Assembly: GCA_900320225.1 (NCBI GenBank)
Contig: ONRL01000001.1
Span: forward strand, 65,325 to 109,045
Length of the DNA: 43,721 bases
Reading direction: 5' to 3'
Source of the DNA: an uncultured Lentisphaerota bacterium
Lineage (GTDB): Bacteria > Verrucomicrobiota > Kiritimatiellia > RFP12 > UBA1067
A program made the position numbers and the translations under genes. Positions 24,383 through 31,645 of the stretch are shown here, one piece after another. Under the pieces are notes generated by a model. The model was given only the letters and a program-made list of their open reading frames with translations. It was not told where the DNA came from and did no database searches. Position 1 is the stretch's first letter, and each line of letters starts with the position of its first letter.

Positions 24383-25336
24383 TCACAACGACGCGTCGAA
24401 GCTGATTTCGTCGCCCTTGGACGGCGCAGGCTTTTTTTTCTGTGGCGGCAGCTTGCGCCAACCGCCGTTGCGGATCCACGCGGCGAGCGCCTGGACGAAC
24501 TGGCCCTTGTCCTCGGCCCAGCCGTCGGTGGCGCACCACGCCTCGTGCGCCGACCTGATCGCGTCCACGGTTTCTGGTCCCTCGCCCGGCTCCTCCTCCA
24601 CGGTCGCGGCGATCGCGCGCACCACGGCGCGCTTCCCGCTCTTCGCGTTCGGATGCCGCGCCATCATCGCCTCGGCCGCCTTCACCACCACGGCCGCCCC
24701 GTCCCAGAGTCCCGGCGCGCCGGTTTTTTTTGAAGTAGCAACGCCCCGCGACGCGGTTGGTTGTTCCCCTCGCGTCGCGGGGGTCGCATCGGTCCCCGCA
24801 TCACCCTTGGTGCGTTTCGTCCCGTTTCGCTTGGTCGTGCCTGTCCTACGGCCTCCTGTGGTAGGGCCGCCCGTGGTAGGGCGTGTGGTAACTTTTCCGG
24901 TGTGGGCATGAACGTCGGTTTTCGCCGAAGAAGATTTTTCATCCCCCGCTAGGGGGATTATAGGGGGTATATTACTATTACCTAACCTTACCTTACCTAC
25001 TATTCCATGGAATTCCATATTCTCTTTTACGCTCTTGAGGATCGCGTCCTCGACGATATTCGCCTTCTCGCGGCGCTTCCTCTCGTACTCCTTCTTGGAT
25101 TCCCGGCTCGCCTTGATTTTCTTGATTCTGGCCGAATTTGCGCCTCTGTACGTGCCCACGAGCGTGCTGGCGAGCGTGCTCACCACTATGTCGCCCTTTC
25201 CGTATTCCATGGAATTCCATAGCACACTTCTTATCAACTGGCCGACCTGCCCGTCCGTCAGCTGCCTGTTTCCGATCGCGTCGACCATGCTTTCCGGCAG
25301 CACGACGCCCAGTTCCTTGTCCGATTTCTTCTTCAT
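24383..25336 (-). CDS. Replication initiator-like protein with candidate origin in its gene
   Basis: 317 residues with GAGGAAG before the ATG. The N-terminal 95 residues (LTDGQVGQLIRSVLWNSMEYG) resemble the helical/winged N-terminus of phage replisome-organiser proteins. Residues about 150-200 are a low-complexity Thr/Gly/Arg/Lys linker (TTRPTTGGPTTGGRRTGTTK). The C-terminal 100 residues contain WAEDKGQFVQALAAWIRNGG, a pattern I associate with the C-terminal part of phage initiators. It directly precedes the DnaB-type gene. The gene holds an AT-rich stretch and a repeated palindromic 19-mer. Specific family not assigned. Confidence 0.75.
   Translation of the reverse strand: MKKKSDKELGVVLPESMVDAIGNRQLTDGQVGQLIRSVLWNSMEYGKGDIVVSTLASTLVGTYRGANSARIKKIKASRESKKEYERKRREKANIVEDAILKSVKENMEFHGIVGKVRLGNSNIPPIIPLAGDEKSSSAKTDVHAHTGKVTTRPTTGGPTTGGRRTGTTKRNGTKRTKGDAGTDATPATRGEQPTASRGVATSKKTGAPGLWDGAAVVVKAAEAMMARHPNAKSGKRAVVRAIAATVEEEPGEGPETVDAIRSAHEAWCATDGWAEDKGQFVQALAAWIRNGGWRKLPPQKKKPAPSKGDEISFDASL
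24943..25221. other. Candidate phage replication origin
   Basis: Inside the initiator-like gene, the 19-base sequence TATTCCATGGAATTCCATA occurs at 25001-25019 and again exactly at 25203-25221. It contains the overlapping palindromes TTCCATGGAA and GGAATTCC. Just left of the first copy, 24943-25000 is AT-rich for this genome and has stepwise CCTAACCTTACCTTACCTAC repeats and runs of GGGGGATTATAGGGGGTATA. Iterons plus an AT-rich unwinding stretch within the initiator gene resemble lambda-type origins. Confidence 0.45.
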
Positions 25337-25357
25337 CTTCCTCGCCTTCCTCTCTGC

Positions 25358-25714
25358 CTATTCCTCTCTCGTCCTTCCTTCCGGCACCTTCTTGCCCTCC
25401 AGGTAGATGGCCATTCCCCTGTCCAGCGCAAGCATCAGCTCCCGTCTCGTCCCGGCCGACCGCTCCCACCCCTGGAGGAGGTAGATTGCGTCGCACTTCG
25501 CGAGCGCCGCGAGCTCCTCCTCGATCACCGTGTCCAGCAGGCCCGGCATCGTGACGATGGCGTTCTGATTCCCGAACGCGTCTGCGATCTCGACCGGGTT
25601 CTCGACCGTCCATCCCTTTGCACGCAACACCTTCGCCGCCTGGCCGAACTGCGGCCGGTTCCACTGCGCCACGCCGGTCATCGGCCCCGCGACGTATATT
25701 CTCCTTCCCGTCAT
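25358..25714 (-). CDS. DUF4406 / nucleoside deoxyribosyltransferase-like protein
   Basis: 118 residues from ATG at 25714, overlapping the upstream stop as ATGA. The start MTGRRIYVAGPMTG (IYVAGPMTG) is the signature of DUF4406 and related nucleoside 2-deoxyribosyltransferase-like proteins. Later NPVEIADAFG, then LLDTVIEEELAALAKCDAIY with the conserved Cys-Asp, and LLQGWERSAGTRRELMLAL match the expected order of the fold. The known superfamily cleaves or exchanges N-glycosidic bonds of deoxyribonucleosides. Substrate here is unknown; a role in nucleotide or modified-base metabolism is inferred from the nearby methyltransferase. Confidence 0.85.
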   Translation of the reverse strand: MTGRRIYVAGPMTGVAQWNRPQFGQAAKVLRAKGWTVENPVEIADAFGNQNAIVTMPGLLDTVIEEELAALAKCDAIYLLQGWERSAGTRRELMLALDRGMAIYLEGKKVPEGRTREE

Positions 25715-26007
25715 TTCATCTGCCCCACAAGCCACTCCGTGAATTGCTGACACTCTTTCGCCTGCTTGTAGTTTCCCTCGATCGCCCTTCTCTCCGCTTC
25801 TGGCGTGCTGGCGTCCTCAAGCTTCATCTTGTACCATCTGATTCCCACGCTGACGTGGAAATGCACGTCCTTGAGCAACGCGGCCAGTCTCTTCGGCGGC
25901 ACCTCGCCAAGTTCCAGCTTCATGGCCCTGTCGCGCAACGCTTCGTACCTCCTGTGGAGGTCGTCCAGCTTGCGGATGTACATTTTCTCCTTGTCGATCG
26001 TCAGCAT
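25711..26007 (-). CDS. Small helical early phage protein, unknown
   Basis: 98 residues from ATG at 26007 (GGAAGAG upstream). A helical protein with LTIDKEKMYIRKLDDLHRRY at the start and AIEGNYKQAKECQQFTEWLV near the end. A moderately hydrophobic centre (AALLKDVHFHVSVGIRWYKM) is present. Overlaps both neighbours by a few bases. No family recognised. Confidence 0.7.
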   Translation of the reverse strand: MLTIDKEKMYIRKLDDLHRRYEALRDRAMKLELGEVPPKRLAALLKDVHFHVSVGIRWYKMKLEDASTPEAERRAIEGNYKQAKECQQFTEWLVGQMK

Positions 26008-26249
26008 ATCTCTTCCTTTCTCGCGATCAGTTCCGCCGTCCTGAAGACGGCATCTACAATCCTCGGTGAAATGAGTTCCTTCGTCTCGCGGTCGCGGAAC
26101 TTCGCCGCGCCGACATACTCCAACCTCGCCACGTTGCCCACCGACTCGATGATCTCCGCCGCCACGCGTACGTCCGTCTCCGCCTCGCCGTCCTTCATGC
26201 CTGCGGCTATTCCCCGCAGCCTTTCCGCCAATTCCTTCAGCGCGCTCAT
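26001..26249 (-). CDS. Small early phage protein, unknown
   Basis: 82 residues from ATG at 26249, overlapping the stop of the Cys-rich gene as ATGA. MSALKELAERLRGIAAGMKD is amphipathic, the rest (VRVAAEIIESVGNVARLEYV) is mixed helix. It ends in a Cys. No family recognised; short accessory proteins of this kind are common in early operons. Confidence 0.65.
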   Translation of the reverse strand: MSALKELAERLRGIAAGMKDGEAETDVRVAAEIIESVGNVARLEYVGAAKFRDRETKELISPRIVDAVFRTAELIARKEEIC

Positions 26250-26461
26250 TTCGCCGCCTCCAGCACGTCTCCATGTCCGCCGACCCCCGAGTACCTTGGA
26301 TCGCACTCTCGGTAGCGCCTTTTGATCTTCTGCCGGCACCTTTCGCAGTAGGAATGCAACACATAGGCGTCCTCCGCAGCCGATATCTTGTACACCCTCG
26401 GCCTCACCGTCTGCTCGAACTCCTTCCTGCACCCGCGGCATTTTCTGACCACCTTGTTCAT
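26246..26461 (-). CDS. Small Cys-rich, zinc-binding-like protein
   Basis: 71 residues. A CxxC pair in RKCRGCRKEF near the N-terminus and a second in SYCERCRQKIKRR near residue 40 suit one zinc ribbon or knuckle, flanked by basic residues that could contact DNA or RNA. The start overlaps the following gene's predecessor as a compact block. Zinc binding is inferred from spacing only. Confidence 0.75.
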   Translation of the reverse strand: MNKVVRKCRGCRKEFEQTVRPRVYKISAAEDAYVLHSYCERCRQKIKRRYRECDPRYSGVGGHGDVLEAAK

Positions 26462-26670
26462 AACCCTAGCTCTCCCTGCTTCGGCCTCTGCGCGCCGTTC
26501 CGCAATGCGTACGCGGCGTCCTCCACCGCCTCGTCGAACGCCGCCTCGGCCTTCTTCGACTCCGCAAGCGCCACCTGCGACCTCGACTTGAAGTATTCCT
26601 TCTGCAAGGCCCTCATCCGCCGTCCCTTCTCCAGCGCATTGTTCACGATAGACTTTACCTCTTCTTTCAC
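26458..26670 (-). CDS. Small helical early phage protein, unknown
   Basis: 70 residues from GTG at 26670, overlapping the HD-protein stop as GTGA. A single long charged helix (KEEVKSIVNNALEKGRRMRA, KKAEAAFDEAVEDAAYALRN). Ends in PKQGELGL. No family recognised. Its coupling to the HD-domain gene suggests co-expression only. Confidence 0.65.
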   Translation of the reverse strand: MKEEVKSIVNNALEKGRRMRALQKEYFKSRSQVALAESKKAEAAFDEAVEDAAYALRNGAQRPKQGELGL

Positions 26671-27212
26671 TTCGCCTCTCCTTCCTCCTCCACGCGCGCT
26701 GCGTACCAGTCGGCGCAGCACGTCGCGATCACCTGCTGGCCATGCCAGCGGAGCGCGTTGTCGAACTCCTTGTCGGTGTACTCCTTCCCGACGCCGTACA
26801 TGCCCATGTGGTAGGTTATCGCCACGATCTCCTCGCGCTCCAGCTTGATGCCGATCTCCGACGCGATCGCGGCCGAGCAGGCGCCGTGCCCCGGATAGAC
26901 CGGCTGGATGTACTCCCATTCCGGCTTGCCGTCCGTCTCGCCCTTCAGCCTGTAGCACCTGCACTTCACCAGGTCGTGCAGCATGCCCACCAGGTACGGC
27001 GACTCCTCGCGCGGCCATCTCACGTTCAACGCCTTGGTCAACTCGACGAGCCTTTCCGTCACGTTCACGCTGTGCTTCGCGAGCCCGCCATACCCGCTCA
27101 GGTGGTGTCCCTTGCTCGCCGGCTGGCCGAAGTAGCCCAGCTCATTCAGCCTCATCCACTGCCATTGATCTATTCCGGCCTTGCTCAGATATTCCTCAAT
27201 TACCACTATCAC
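26667..27212 (-). CDS. HD-domain phosphohydrolase
   Basis: 181 residues from GTG at 27212, overlapping the methyltransferase stop as GTGA. The full HD metal set appears in order: H47 in KHSVNVT, H79-D80 in LVGMLHDLVKC, H109 in YPGHGACSAA, H135 in AITYHMGMYG and D168 in CCADWYAA. This matches HD-family nucleotide or dNTP phosphohydrolases. The protein is compact with no extra domain. A role in trimming nucleotide pools or hydrolysing a modified nucleotide is inferred from its place beside a DNA methyltransferase and a deoxyribosyltransferase-like gene. Confidence 0.85.
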   Translation of the reverse strand: MIVVIEEYLSKAGIDQWQWMRLNELGYFGQPASKGHHLSGYGGLAKHSVNVTERLVELTKALNVRWPREESPYLVGMLHDLVKCRCYRLKGETDGKPEWEYIQPVYPGHGACSAAIASEIGIKLEREEIVAITYHMGMYGVGKEYTDKEFDNALRWHGQQVIATCCADWYAARVEEEGEAK

Positions 27213-28597
27213 GCCGCACCTCCTTCCTTTCTTGGCAGGTCCGCCGCGCACATGGCCTTTGCCGTGCGCACGGGGACCGAGTTTCCGATCTGCTTCACCT
27301 TCTGGCTCCTGTTGCCGGTGATGATGTAGTCCTTCGGGAAGCTGTGCGCGGCTGCCAGCTCGTCCGGTCGCAGCATCCGCATCCTGATGTCGATGATTCG
27401 CCCGTCCGCCAGCTGCGGGAAGATGCCCCGTATCGCTCCTCCGCACGCGATCGTCGGACACGGCTCGCTGATCGGCCGACATGCCGCGCCTCCCTGCTGG
27501 CCGAGCACGAGAGGGGTACATAGTGCCGTCCGGTTTCCTCCTGCTGTCTGCTTCGGCATCGGTTCTCCAAGCGAATGGATCCGTTGACTGTCACCATCGT
27601 TAGATCCAAGCATGTCCATCACGAACGGCTGGACGATGCTGAACCTGTCATGCGTCGTCTGTGCGCCGATGGGTCTGCTGCCGTCCTGTACTTCTCCGCC
27701 CTTGAAGTGGTCGAGCACGATTGGGGTGCAAAGCGCGTGGTGTTCTTTTACCGTGATACACGATATTGGTTCGTCAATACTCTCCGCGTCGCAGTTCCTG
27801 TTGAACCGCACGATGAACGGCTTCAAGTCTATTCCCCAGTACCGCTTCGCTCCTGCGGCGATTCGCCGCATGGTGTTCTGCGCAAGCGGGTTCTTTCTGT
27901 TGAAGATGCTCGTGCCCGTGTCCGTGAGATCGAGGCATTCCCTTATTCCCCGCCACCTCTTCGGCGTCCGGCCCCAGAGGTCGGTCTGCGGGTGTTCCGC
28001 GTGCGTCGGCTCCGGCCAGCGGATTTTCCCGCATCCCCGTCTCACCGCCTTGAGGAAGAACCTGCGCCTGCTCGTCGCGTCGCCGAAGTCGGCGCAGTTG
28101 ACGATACGCCACTCCACCATGTAGTTCCGTGCCACCAGTCCTCCTACCCATGCTCTGAAGCATTCGCCCTTCAGGCGCTCTATCGGCATGCCGTTTCTGT
28201 CAAGCGGTCCCCAGTCCGTGAACTCGGGCACGTTTTCCACGGATATGGACGGTATGAAGTGCTCGTCGATCCATCTGGTGATGATGTCCGGCTGGCTTCG
28301 CAGCTGGTTGCTTCTGGGGCGTCCGCCCTTCGCCCTGCTGTGATGCGTGCACGACGGGCTTGCGTGGAGATGATCTATCCTCCACTCCGGCACAACTTCC
28401 GATGGCACAGCCACATCAAGGTCCATCTCAAGCGTGGTCACGTCCGCATGGTTGGCCCGCATGGTTGCGACGGCGAACGGCGAATGGTTGATGGCGTAGC
28501 CCTTGTGCCTTATTCCGGCGCATTCAAGCGCCTCGCACATTCCTGTGGCCATGCCTCCGCATCCGCTGAACAAGTCTACCCAGATGTACATCGTCAT
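27209..28597 (-). CDS. Cytosine-C5 DNA methyltransferase
   Basis: 462 residues from ATG at 28597, overlapping the ASCH-gene stop as ATGA. Motifs in order: I DLFSGCGGMATG (8-19), IV ASPSCTHHSRAKGG (79-92) with the catalytic Cys at 83, VI SVENVPEF (119-126), VIII-type TSRRRFFLKAVRRG, and X QIGNSVPVRTAKAM near the end. The usual PCQ is PSC here, followed by T-H-x-S-x-A, a variant known among phage enzymes. It transfers methyl from SAM to C5 of cytosine, probably protecting phage DNA from restriction. No cognate restriction gene is adjacent. The target-recognition region lies at about 250-400. Confidence 0.95.
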   Translation of the reverse strand: MTMYIWVDLFSGCGGMATGMCEALECAGIRHKGYAINHSPFAVATMRANHADVTTLEMDLDVAVPSEVVPEWRIDHLHASPSCTHHSRAKGGRPRSNQLRSQPDIITRWIDEHFIPSISVENVPEFTDWGPLDRNGMPIERLKGECFRAWVGGLVARNYMVEWRIVNCADFGDATSRRRFFLKAVRRGCGKIRWPEPTHAEHPQTDLWGRTPKRWRGIRECLDLTDTGTSIFNRKNPLAQNTMRRIAAGAKRYWGIDLKPFIVRFNRNCDAESIDEPISCITVKEHHALCTPIVLDHFKGGEVQDGSRPIGAQTTHDRFSIVQPFVMDMLGSNDGDSQRIHSLGEPMPKQTAGGNRTALCTPLVLGQQGGAACRPISEPCPTIACGGAIRGIFPQLADGRIIDIRMRMLRPDELAAAHSFPKDYIITGNRSQKVKQIGNSVPVRTAKAMCAADLPRKEGGAA

Positions 28598-28947
28598 TCC
28601 TCAACTATCACTCTCTCGCCGATCAGCAGCGCGTATCGCGCTTTCTGGAACTCGCCCAGCTCCTTGTGCTGCACTGGCACGTCTGCGCCCCTGTACGTGA
28701 ATACCACGTCCTCGCCTCTCCCTGCGATGAACCACATGCGCGGCGAGAACCTTCCGTAGCCGTTTTGGAACTCCAGCACCGGCGTCTTACCTTTCATCCG
28801 ATTCGCCCAATTATTGATGCGAACATTCCAATATGGCGACGCCTCCCGGAACTCCACTTTCTTCACGCCGCTTTCGATCATCCGATACCAGTAGTGCTTC
28901 AAACCGAGATGCAGCACGGCACACTCGCTTCTCTTCAGCTTCTTCAT
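28594..28947 (-). CDS. ASCH-domain protein
   Basis: 117 residues. The N-terminal block LHLGLKHYWYRMIESGVKKV followed by EFREASPYWNVR is the core of phage ASCH/PUA-like proteins, which bind nucleic acid or modified nucleosides. A beta-rich middle (PVLEFQNGYGRFSPRMWFIA) and ending YALLIGERVIVEE complete the fold. Some ASCH proteins hydrolyse N4-acetylcytidine; that activity is not implied here. The stop overlaps the methyltransferase start, so the two are coupled. Confidence 0.85.
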   Translation of the reverse strand: MKKLKRSECAVLHLGLKHYWYRMIESGVKKVEFREASPYWNVRINNWANRMKGKTPVLEFQNGYGRFSPRMWFIAGRGEDVVFTYRGADVPVQHKELGEFQKARYALLIGERVIVEE

Positions 28948-29255
28948 TCAGATACTCCTTCTCCGTGTTCGCTCGGATCAATCTCATCTAGCATGGCCAG
29001 CACTTCGTCTCGCGTGTATTTTTTCGTGTTCTTTTGTTCGCGCAACCGCTGGTCTATCTCGATCAATTTTTCGCACATTTCCTCCATCTTTTTGTCCCAT
29101 ATTTCCGCTGGGTTTTCCTTGATCGGCTCCACCGTTACTTCTCTGTAGAGTATTTTACCTGCAATCTCTTGAAGCTCTTCTCTTTGGGCCTCTATTATAA
29201 TTCCGCACTTGACGCCATTCGCCGTCCGCAGGTCGCCTATTTCTATCACTGTCAT
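28944..29255 (-). CDS. Small early phage protein, unknown
   Basis: 103 residues; its stop overlaps the ASCH gene start. An N-terminal beta part (VIEIGDLRTANGVKCGIIIE) is followed by a coiled coil (IWDKKMEEMCEKLIEIDQRL) and an acidic tail. The DNA is less GC-rich than the surrounding genes. No family recognised. Confidence 0.7.
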   Translation of the reverse strand: MTVIEIGDLRTANGVKCGIIIEAQREELQEIAGKILYREVTVEPIKENPAEIWDKKMEEMCEKLIEIDQRLREQKNTKKYTRDEVLAMLDEIDPSEHGEGVSE

Positions 29256-29256
29256 C

Positions 29257-29922
29257 TTACCACGCCTCCTTGTTCAAGCTTTCCTTCATCACCAGTCGGC
29301 CGCCTTCCATCCGGCAGTCGAACACCTGGCCGATCTCGATCCGATGCGAATCACGCACCCGGCACACGACCTGCTCCACCGACGCCAGCGGCTCCACCGT
29401 GGCCATCTGCCGGTTCGGATGCCTTCGCTTCATCTCCACCGTCACGATGCCGTCATCCCGCTCGATCCGCTTCAGTCCGTTCCGTTCCGCCCATTCCGAC
29501 CACTCAGCCTCACTCACACCTTTGATCTGACGGATCCACTTGCCCGTCATGCCTACGTGCATGCCCACGACATCCCACTCCTCGCCCCTTGTCCATGGCA
29601 GACGGCTCTCTGCCAGCTTCTTTCTCCGCCACCCGACCACCCGGCACACGTCGGTGTCGTCGTAGATTTCCGGCCACCAGCCGATTTGCAGCGGCGCCAT
29701 CTCGACCGTGCGCAGCAACCGCCCTCGCCAACTCTCTGCCGCCCCTGATGGCGGCTGCGCCGCCGGGGCTTTTTTTTGAGCCGCTTGCGCGGCCTCTCCC
29801 TGCGCCGCGCCTTCCGCGCTCATGTTCTTGCGCTCTTCCTTCGGCGCGCTCCCAGGACTGTTTTTCGCGCCCTCTTTCACGCCGATCTTCTCCTTCAGCT
29901 TGTCCGTGAACCTTTTGGCCAT
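29257..29922 (-). CDS. Early phage protein, possible DNA-binding, unknown
   Basis: 221 residues from ATG at 29922 (CAAGGA upstream; an in-frame TTG lies 27 bases earlier). The first 70 residues are a disordered Ala/Gln/Lys-rich stretch. A helical middle part includes RVVGWRRKKLAESRLPWTRG and MTGKWIRQIKGVSEAEWSEW, of a type that could form a helix-turn-helix. A beta-like C-terminus ends the protein. It follows another HTH-like protein with a similar disordered Pro/Ala region. Confidence 0.65.
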   Translation of the reverse strand: MAKRFTDKLKEKIGVKEGAKNSPGSAPKEERKNMSAEGAAQGEAAQAAQKKAPAAQPPSGAAESWRGRLLRTVEMAPLQIGWWPEIYDDTDVCRVVGWRRKKLAESRLPWTRGEEWDVVGMHVGMTGKWIRQIKGVSEAEWSEWAERNGLKRIERDDGIVTVEMKRRHPNRQMATVEPLASVEQVVCRVRDSHRIEIGQVFDCRMEGGRLVMKESLNKEAW

Positions 29923-29951
29923 AATCCTTGCCTCGCTTCCTTGAATCAATT

Positions 29952-30779
29952 TTACTTCTCCCCCGGCGCTGTTGGTGGGGTGGGGGTCCCCCCCTCCCCG
30001 TGGGGGGGCTCAGTCGCGGTGGAGGGGGTGGCGAACGGCGGCTCCGCCGACGATTCTGCCGTTGTTTTGTCAACGGATTTGGCAACGAATAGCGAATTTC
30101 CCTTTGTTTTCTGCATACCTTCGCTCTGTAGCACAGACTCCGCAGCCGGATTCTCGACGGCTCCTGGCATCGTCGCGGCGGTCAGCTCGGCGTTCGCGGC
30201 GCTCGGCTCGCCGGTTGATTCATCGCCATGCGGCGCGGGATTTTTTTCTCGCCAGAACCCATCGGCAGACTGCTCGTAGACCTCGATGTAGTCATCGGTC
30301 GCCTTATCTTCCCTACCTTCCGTTTTCGGCTTTTCCTCTTCCGATCCTCCATCTTCCTTGCCAGTCAATGCCTTGAGCGCGTTCGTGAGCCCGACGATTC
30401 CCGCTTTCCTCACTGCTTTAGGATCGTCCAGCAGTTTCTGGAGTTCCGAGACGGTTCTAAGCGCAACGCTCGCAGACTTGGCCCTAATCCTCGCCTTAAC
30501 AGACGAAAAACCCCGCGCGGCGCATTCCGTCTCGACGAGCGCGTGCATTGTCTGCGGTGAGATTTGAAGGATGTCGCAGATAGATTCCGCTGAGCGGTTT
30601 TTCTCGAAAAAGGCCCGCGCGGCCAGGGCGTACTTTCCCGGATAGCGGACGCGCAGCATCTCGCCCGTGAACTCCTTGTGCCGGATGTCCGCGCCGATGT
30701 CTGCGAGGTCCTGCTCGGCCCTCGACACGATCTCCAGCTCGAAACCCGGCAACGCCTGTTCTGTGCTCTCTACCGGCAT
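29952..30779 (-). CDS. HTH protein with long disordered tail (small-terminase-like?)
   Basis: 275 residues from ATG at 30779, which overlaps the end of the upstream gene by about 10 bases and has GAGGA upstream. Residues 45-100 hold a helix-turn-helix of the type RSAESICDILQISPQTMHAL, as in small-terminase or transposase-like DNA-binding domains. A helical region follows (VALRTVSELQKLLDDPKAVR). The last 130 residues are low-complexity Pro/Ala/Glu/Thr, ending in GGTPTPPTAPGEK. It is early, far from the large terminase gene, so a regulatory role is as likely as packaging. Confidence 0.65.
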   Translation of the reverse strand: MPVESTEQALPGFELEIVSRAEQDLADIGADIRHKEFTGEMLRVRYPGKYALAARAFFEKNRSAESICDILQISPQTMHALVETECAARGFSSVKARIRAKSASVALRTVSELQKLLDDPKAVRKAGIVGLTNALKALTGKEDGGSEEEKPKTEGREDKATDDYIEVYEQSADGFWREKNPAPHGDESTGEPSAANAELTAATMPGAVENPAAESVLQSEGMQKTKGNSLFVAKSVDKTTAESSAEPPFATPSTATEPPHGEGGTPTPPTAPGEK

Positions 30780-31021
30780 GCGGCCAGTTCCTCCTCGCGG
30801 TCCAGCCACGACGTAATCGAACGGCGGCGTATCTTCCTGCGCTTGCCCGGCAGAAAAGCGAGTCCGCGATCTCCGTGCGTCTGTGCGTACAAGTCCATGG
30901 CTCGCGTGATTTCCCTGTCGCCGATGCGCAGGATGATGCTCACTTCCTGAACGCTCAAAATCTCGTCCGGGTCGCCGCTGAACTCGCGGCGCCTCTTCTC
31001 CTGTACCGCTTCTGCTTCCAT
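30770..31021 (-). CDS. Excisionase-like HTH protein
   Basis: 83 residues from ATG at 31021. The stretch DPDEILSVQEVSIILRIGDREITRAMDL matches the helix-turn-helix of excisionase-type proteins (a helix after 'LSVQEVS'), followed by RKIRRRSITSWLDREEEL, the typical wing and helix. Such proteins bend DNA and steer the integrase toward excision, or act as early regulators. Position near the start of the early operon suits either. Confidence 0.75.
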   Translation of the reverse strand: MEAEAVQEKRRREFSGDPDEILSVQEVSIILRIGDREITRAMDLYAQTHGDRGLAFLPGKRRKIRRRSITSWLDREEELAACR

Positions 31022-31023
31022 GA

Positions 31024-31233
31024 CTACCTCCAGATGATCCTTTCCAAAACCCTCGACGCGATATGCGCGAACGGCGTGGCCAGTCCGACGCCCACGGCCA
31101 GCACGAGTACCGGCTGCAGGAATCCTTTCCACAACGCGGGCGCGATCACGGATGTTCCGTGCGCCACGCAATCGACCGTTCGCCGCCAAGCGTGGTAGAC
31201 GCGGTGTTCACTGATTTTGTAGTTTCGTCTCAT
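31024..31233 (-). CDS. Small membrane protein, early operon
   Basis: 69 residues; TGGAGG lies before the excisionase-like gene that follows 2 bases on. A basic N-terminus (MRRNYKISEHRVYHAWRRTV) precedes one or two hydrophobic segments (VIAPALWKGFLQPVLVLAVG, VGLATPFAHIASRVLE). Could be an exclusion or anti-host membrane protein; unassigned. Confidence 0.65.
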   Translation of the reverse strand: MRRNYKISEHRVYHAWRRTVDCVAHGTSVIAPALWKGFLQPVLVLAVGVGLATPFAHIASRVLERIIWR

Positions 31234-31234
31234 G

Positions 31235-31411
31235 TCAGACCCTTTCCAGTACTCCGATAATTCTCAGTCCGTTACGCACCAACACCGATTCGGATACTCC
31301 GTTCTGCGCGGCAACTTCCTCGATGCGCTTCGCCTCGCTCGGCGTCACACGAAACGACTTGCAGATCGTCGTCTCCCGCTTCTCGATCGTCACTTTGCTC
31401 TCTTCTGGCAT
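31235..31411 (-). CDS. Ribbon-helix-helix-like small regulator
   Basis: 58 residues from ATG at 31411. KVTIEKRETTICKSFRVTPS then SEAKRIEEVAAQNGVSESVL reads as a beta ribbon followed by two helices, the ribbon-helix-helix fold of small phage and plasmid repressors. It is the second gene of the early operon. DNA-binding is inferred. Confidence 0.7.
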   Translation of the reverse strand: MPEESKVTIEKRETTICKSFRVTPSEAKRIEEVAAQNGVSESVLVRNGLRIIGVLERV

Positions 31412-31575
31412 TTTCCCTCCTTTGCTGGTACTTCTTCCAGCCATTCCTTCGGCAAGGAAAATGGCAATGCCCACTTTCTGTCCGCAGGCTTTACCATTAC
31501 GACGTGCTTGTACTCTCGGATCACACGGTACACTCGCCGTGTCTCCTTGTTCTTCATAATCTTTTCGCCTTGCAT
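31390..31575 (-). CDS. First small gene of the early operon, unknown
   Basis: 61 residues from ATG at 31575, chosen for AAGGA seven bases upstream; an internal ATG at 31557 is an alternative. Basic and beta-like (KETRRVYRVIREYKHVVMVK, WALPFSLPKEWLEEV). It overlaps the next gene by 22 bases and begins about 30 bases after an operator-like dyad, so it marks the start of lytic transcription. Confidence 0.65.
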   Translation of the reverse strand: MQGEKIMKNKETRRVYRVIREYKHVVMVKPADRKWALPFSLPKEWLEEVPAKEGKCQKRAK

Positions 31576-31606
31576 TTCCGGTTCCTTTTTTGTACCCTGT
31601 ATGCGG

Positions 31607-31626
31607 TTCTGTCTTACAGAGACGCG
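31607..31626. promoter_or_regulatory. Operator-like 20-mer upstream of the early operon
   Basis: TTCTGTCTTACAGAGACGCG, containing the dyad TCTGT-CTT-ACAGA. The exact reverse complement occurs at 33362-33381 upstream of the repressor gene. A shared site at both promoters is what a repressor that controls lytic genes and itself would need. Confidence 0.6.
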
Positions 31627-31645
31627 TGGAAAGGGAGGAGAATAC

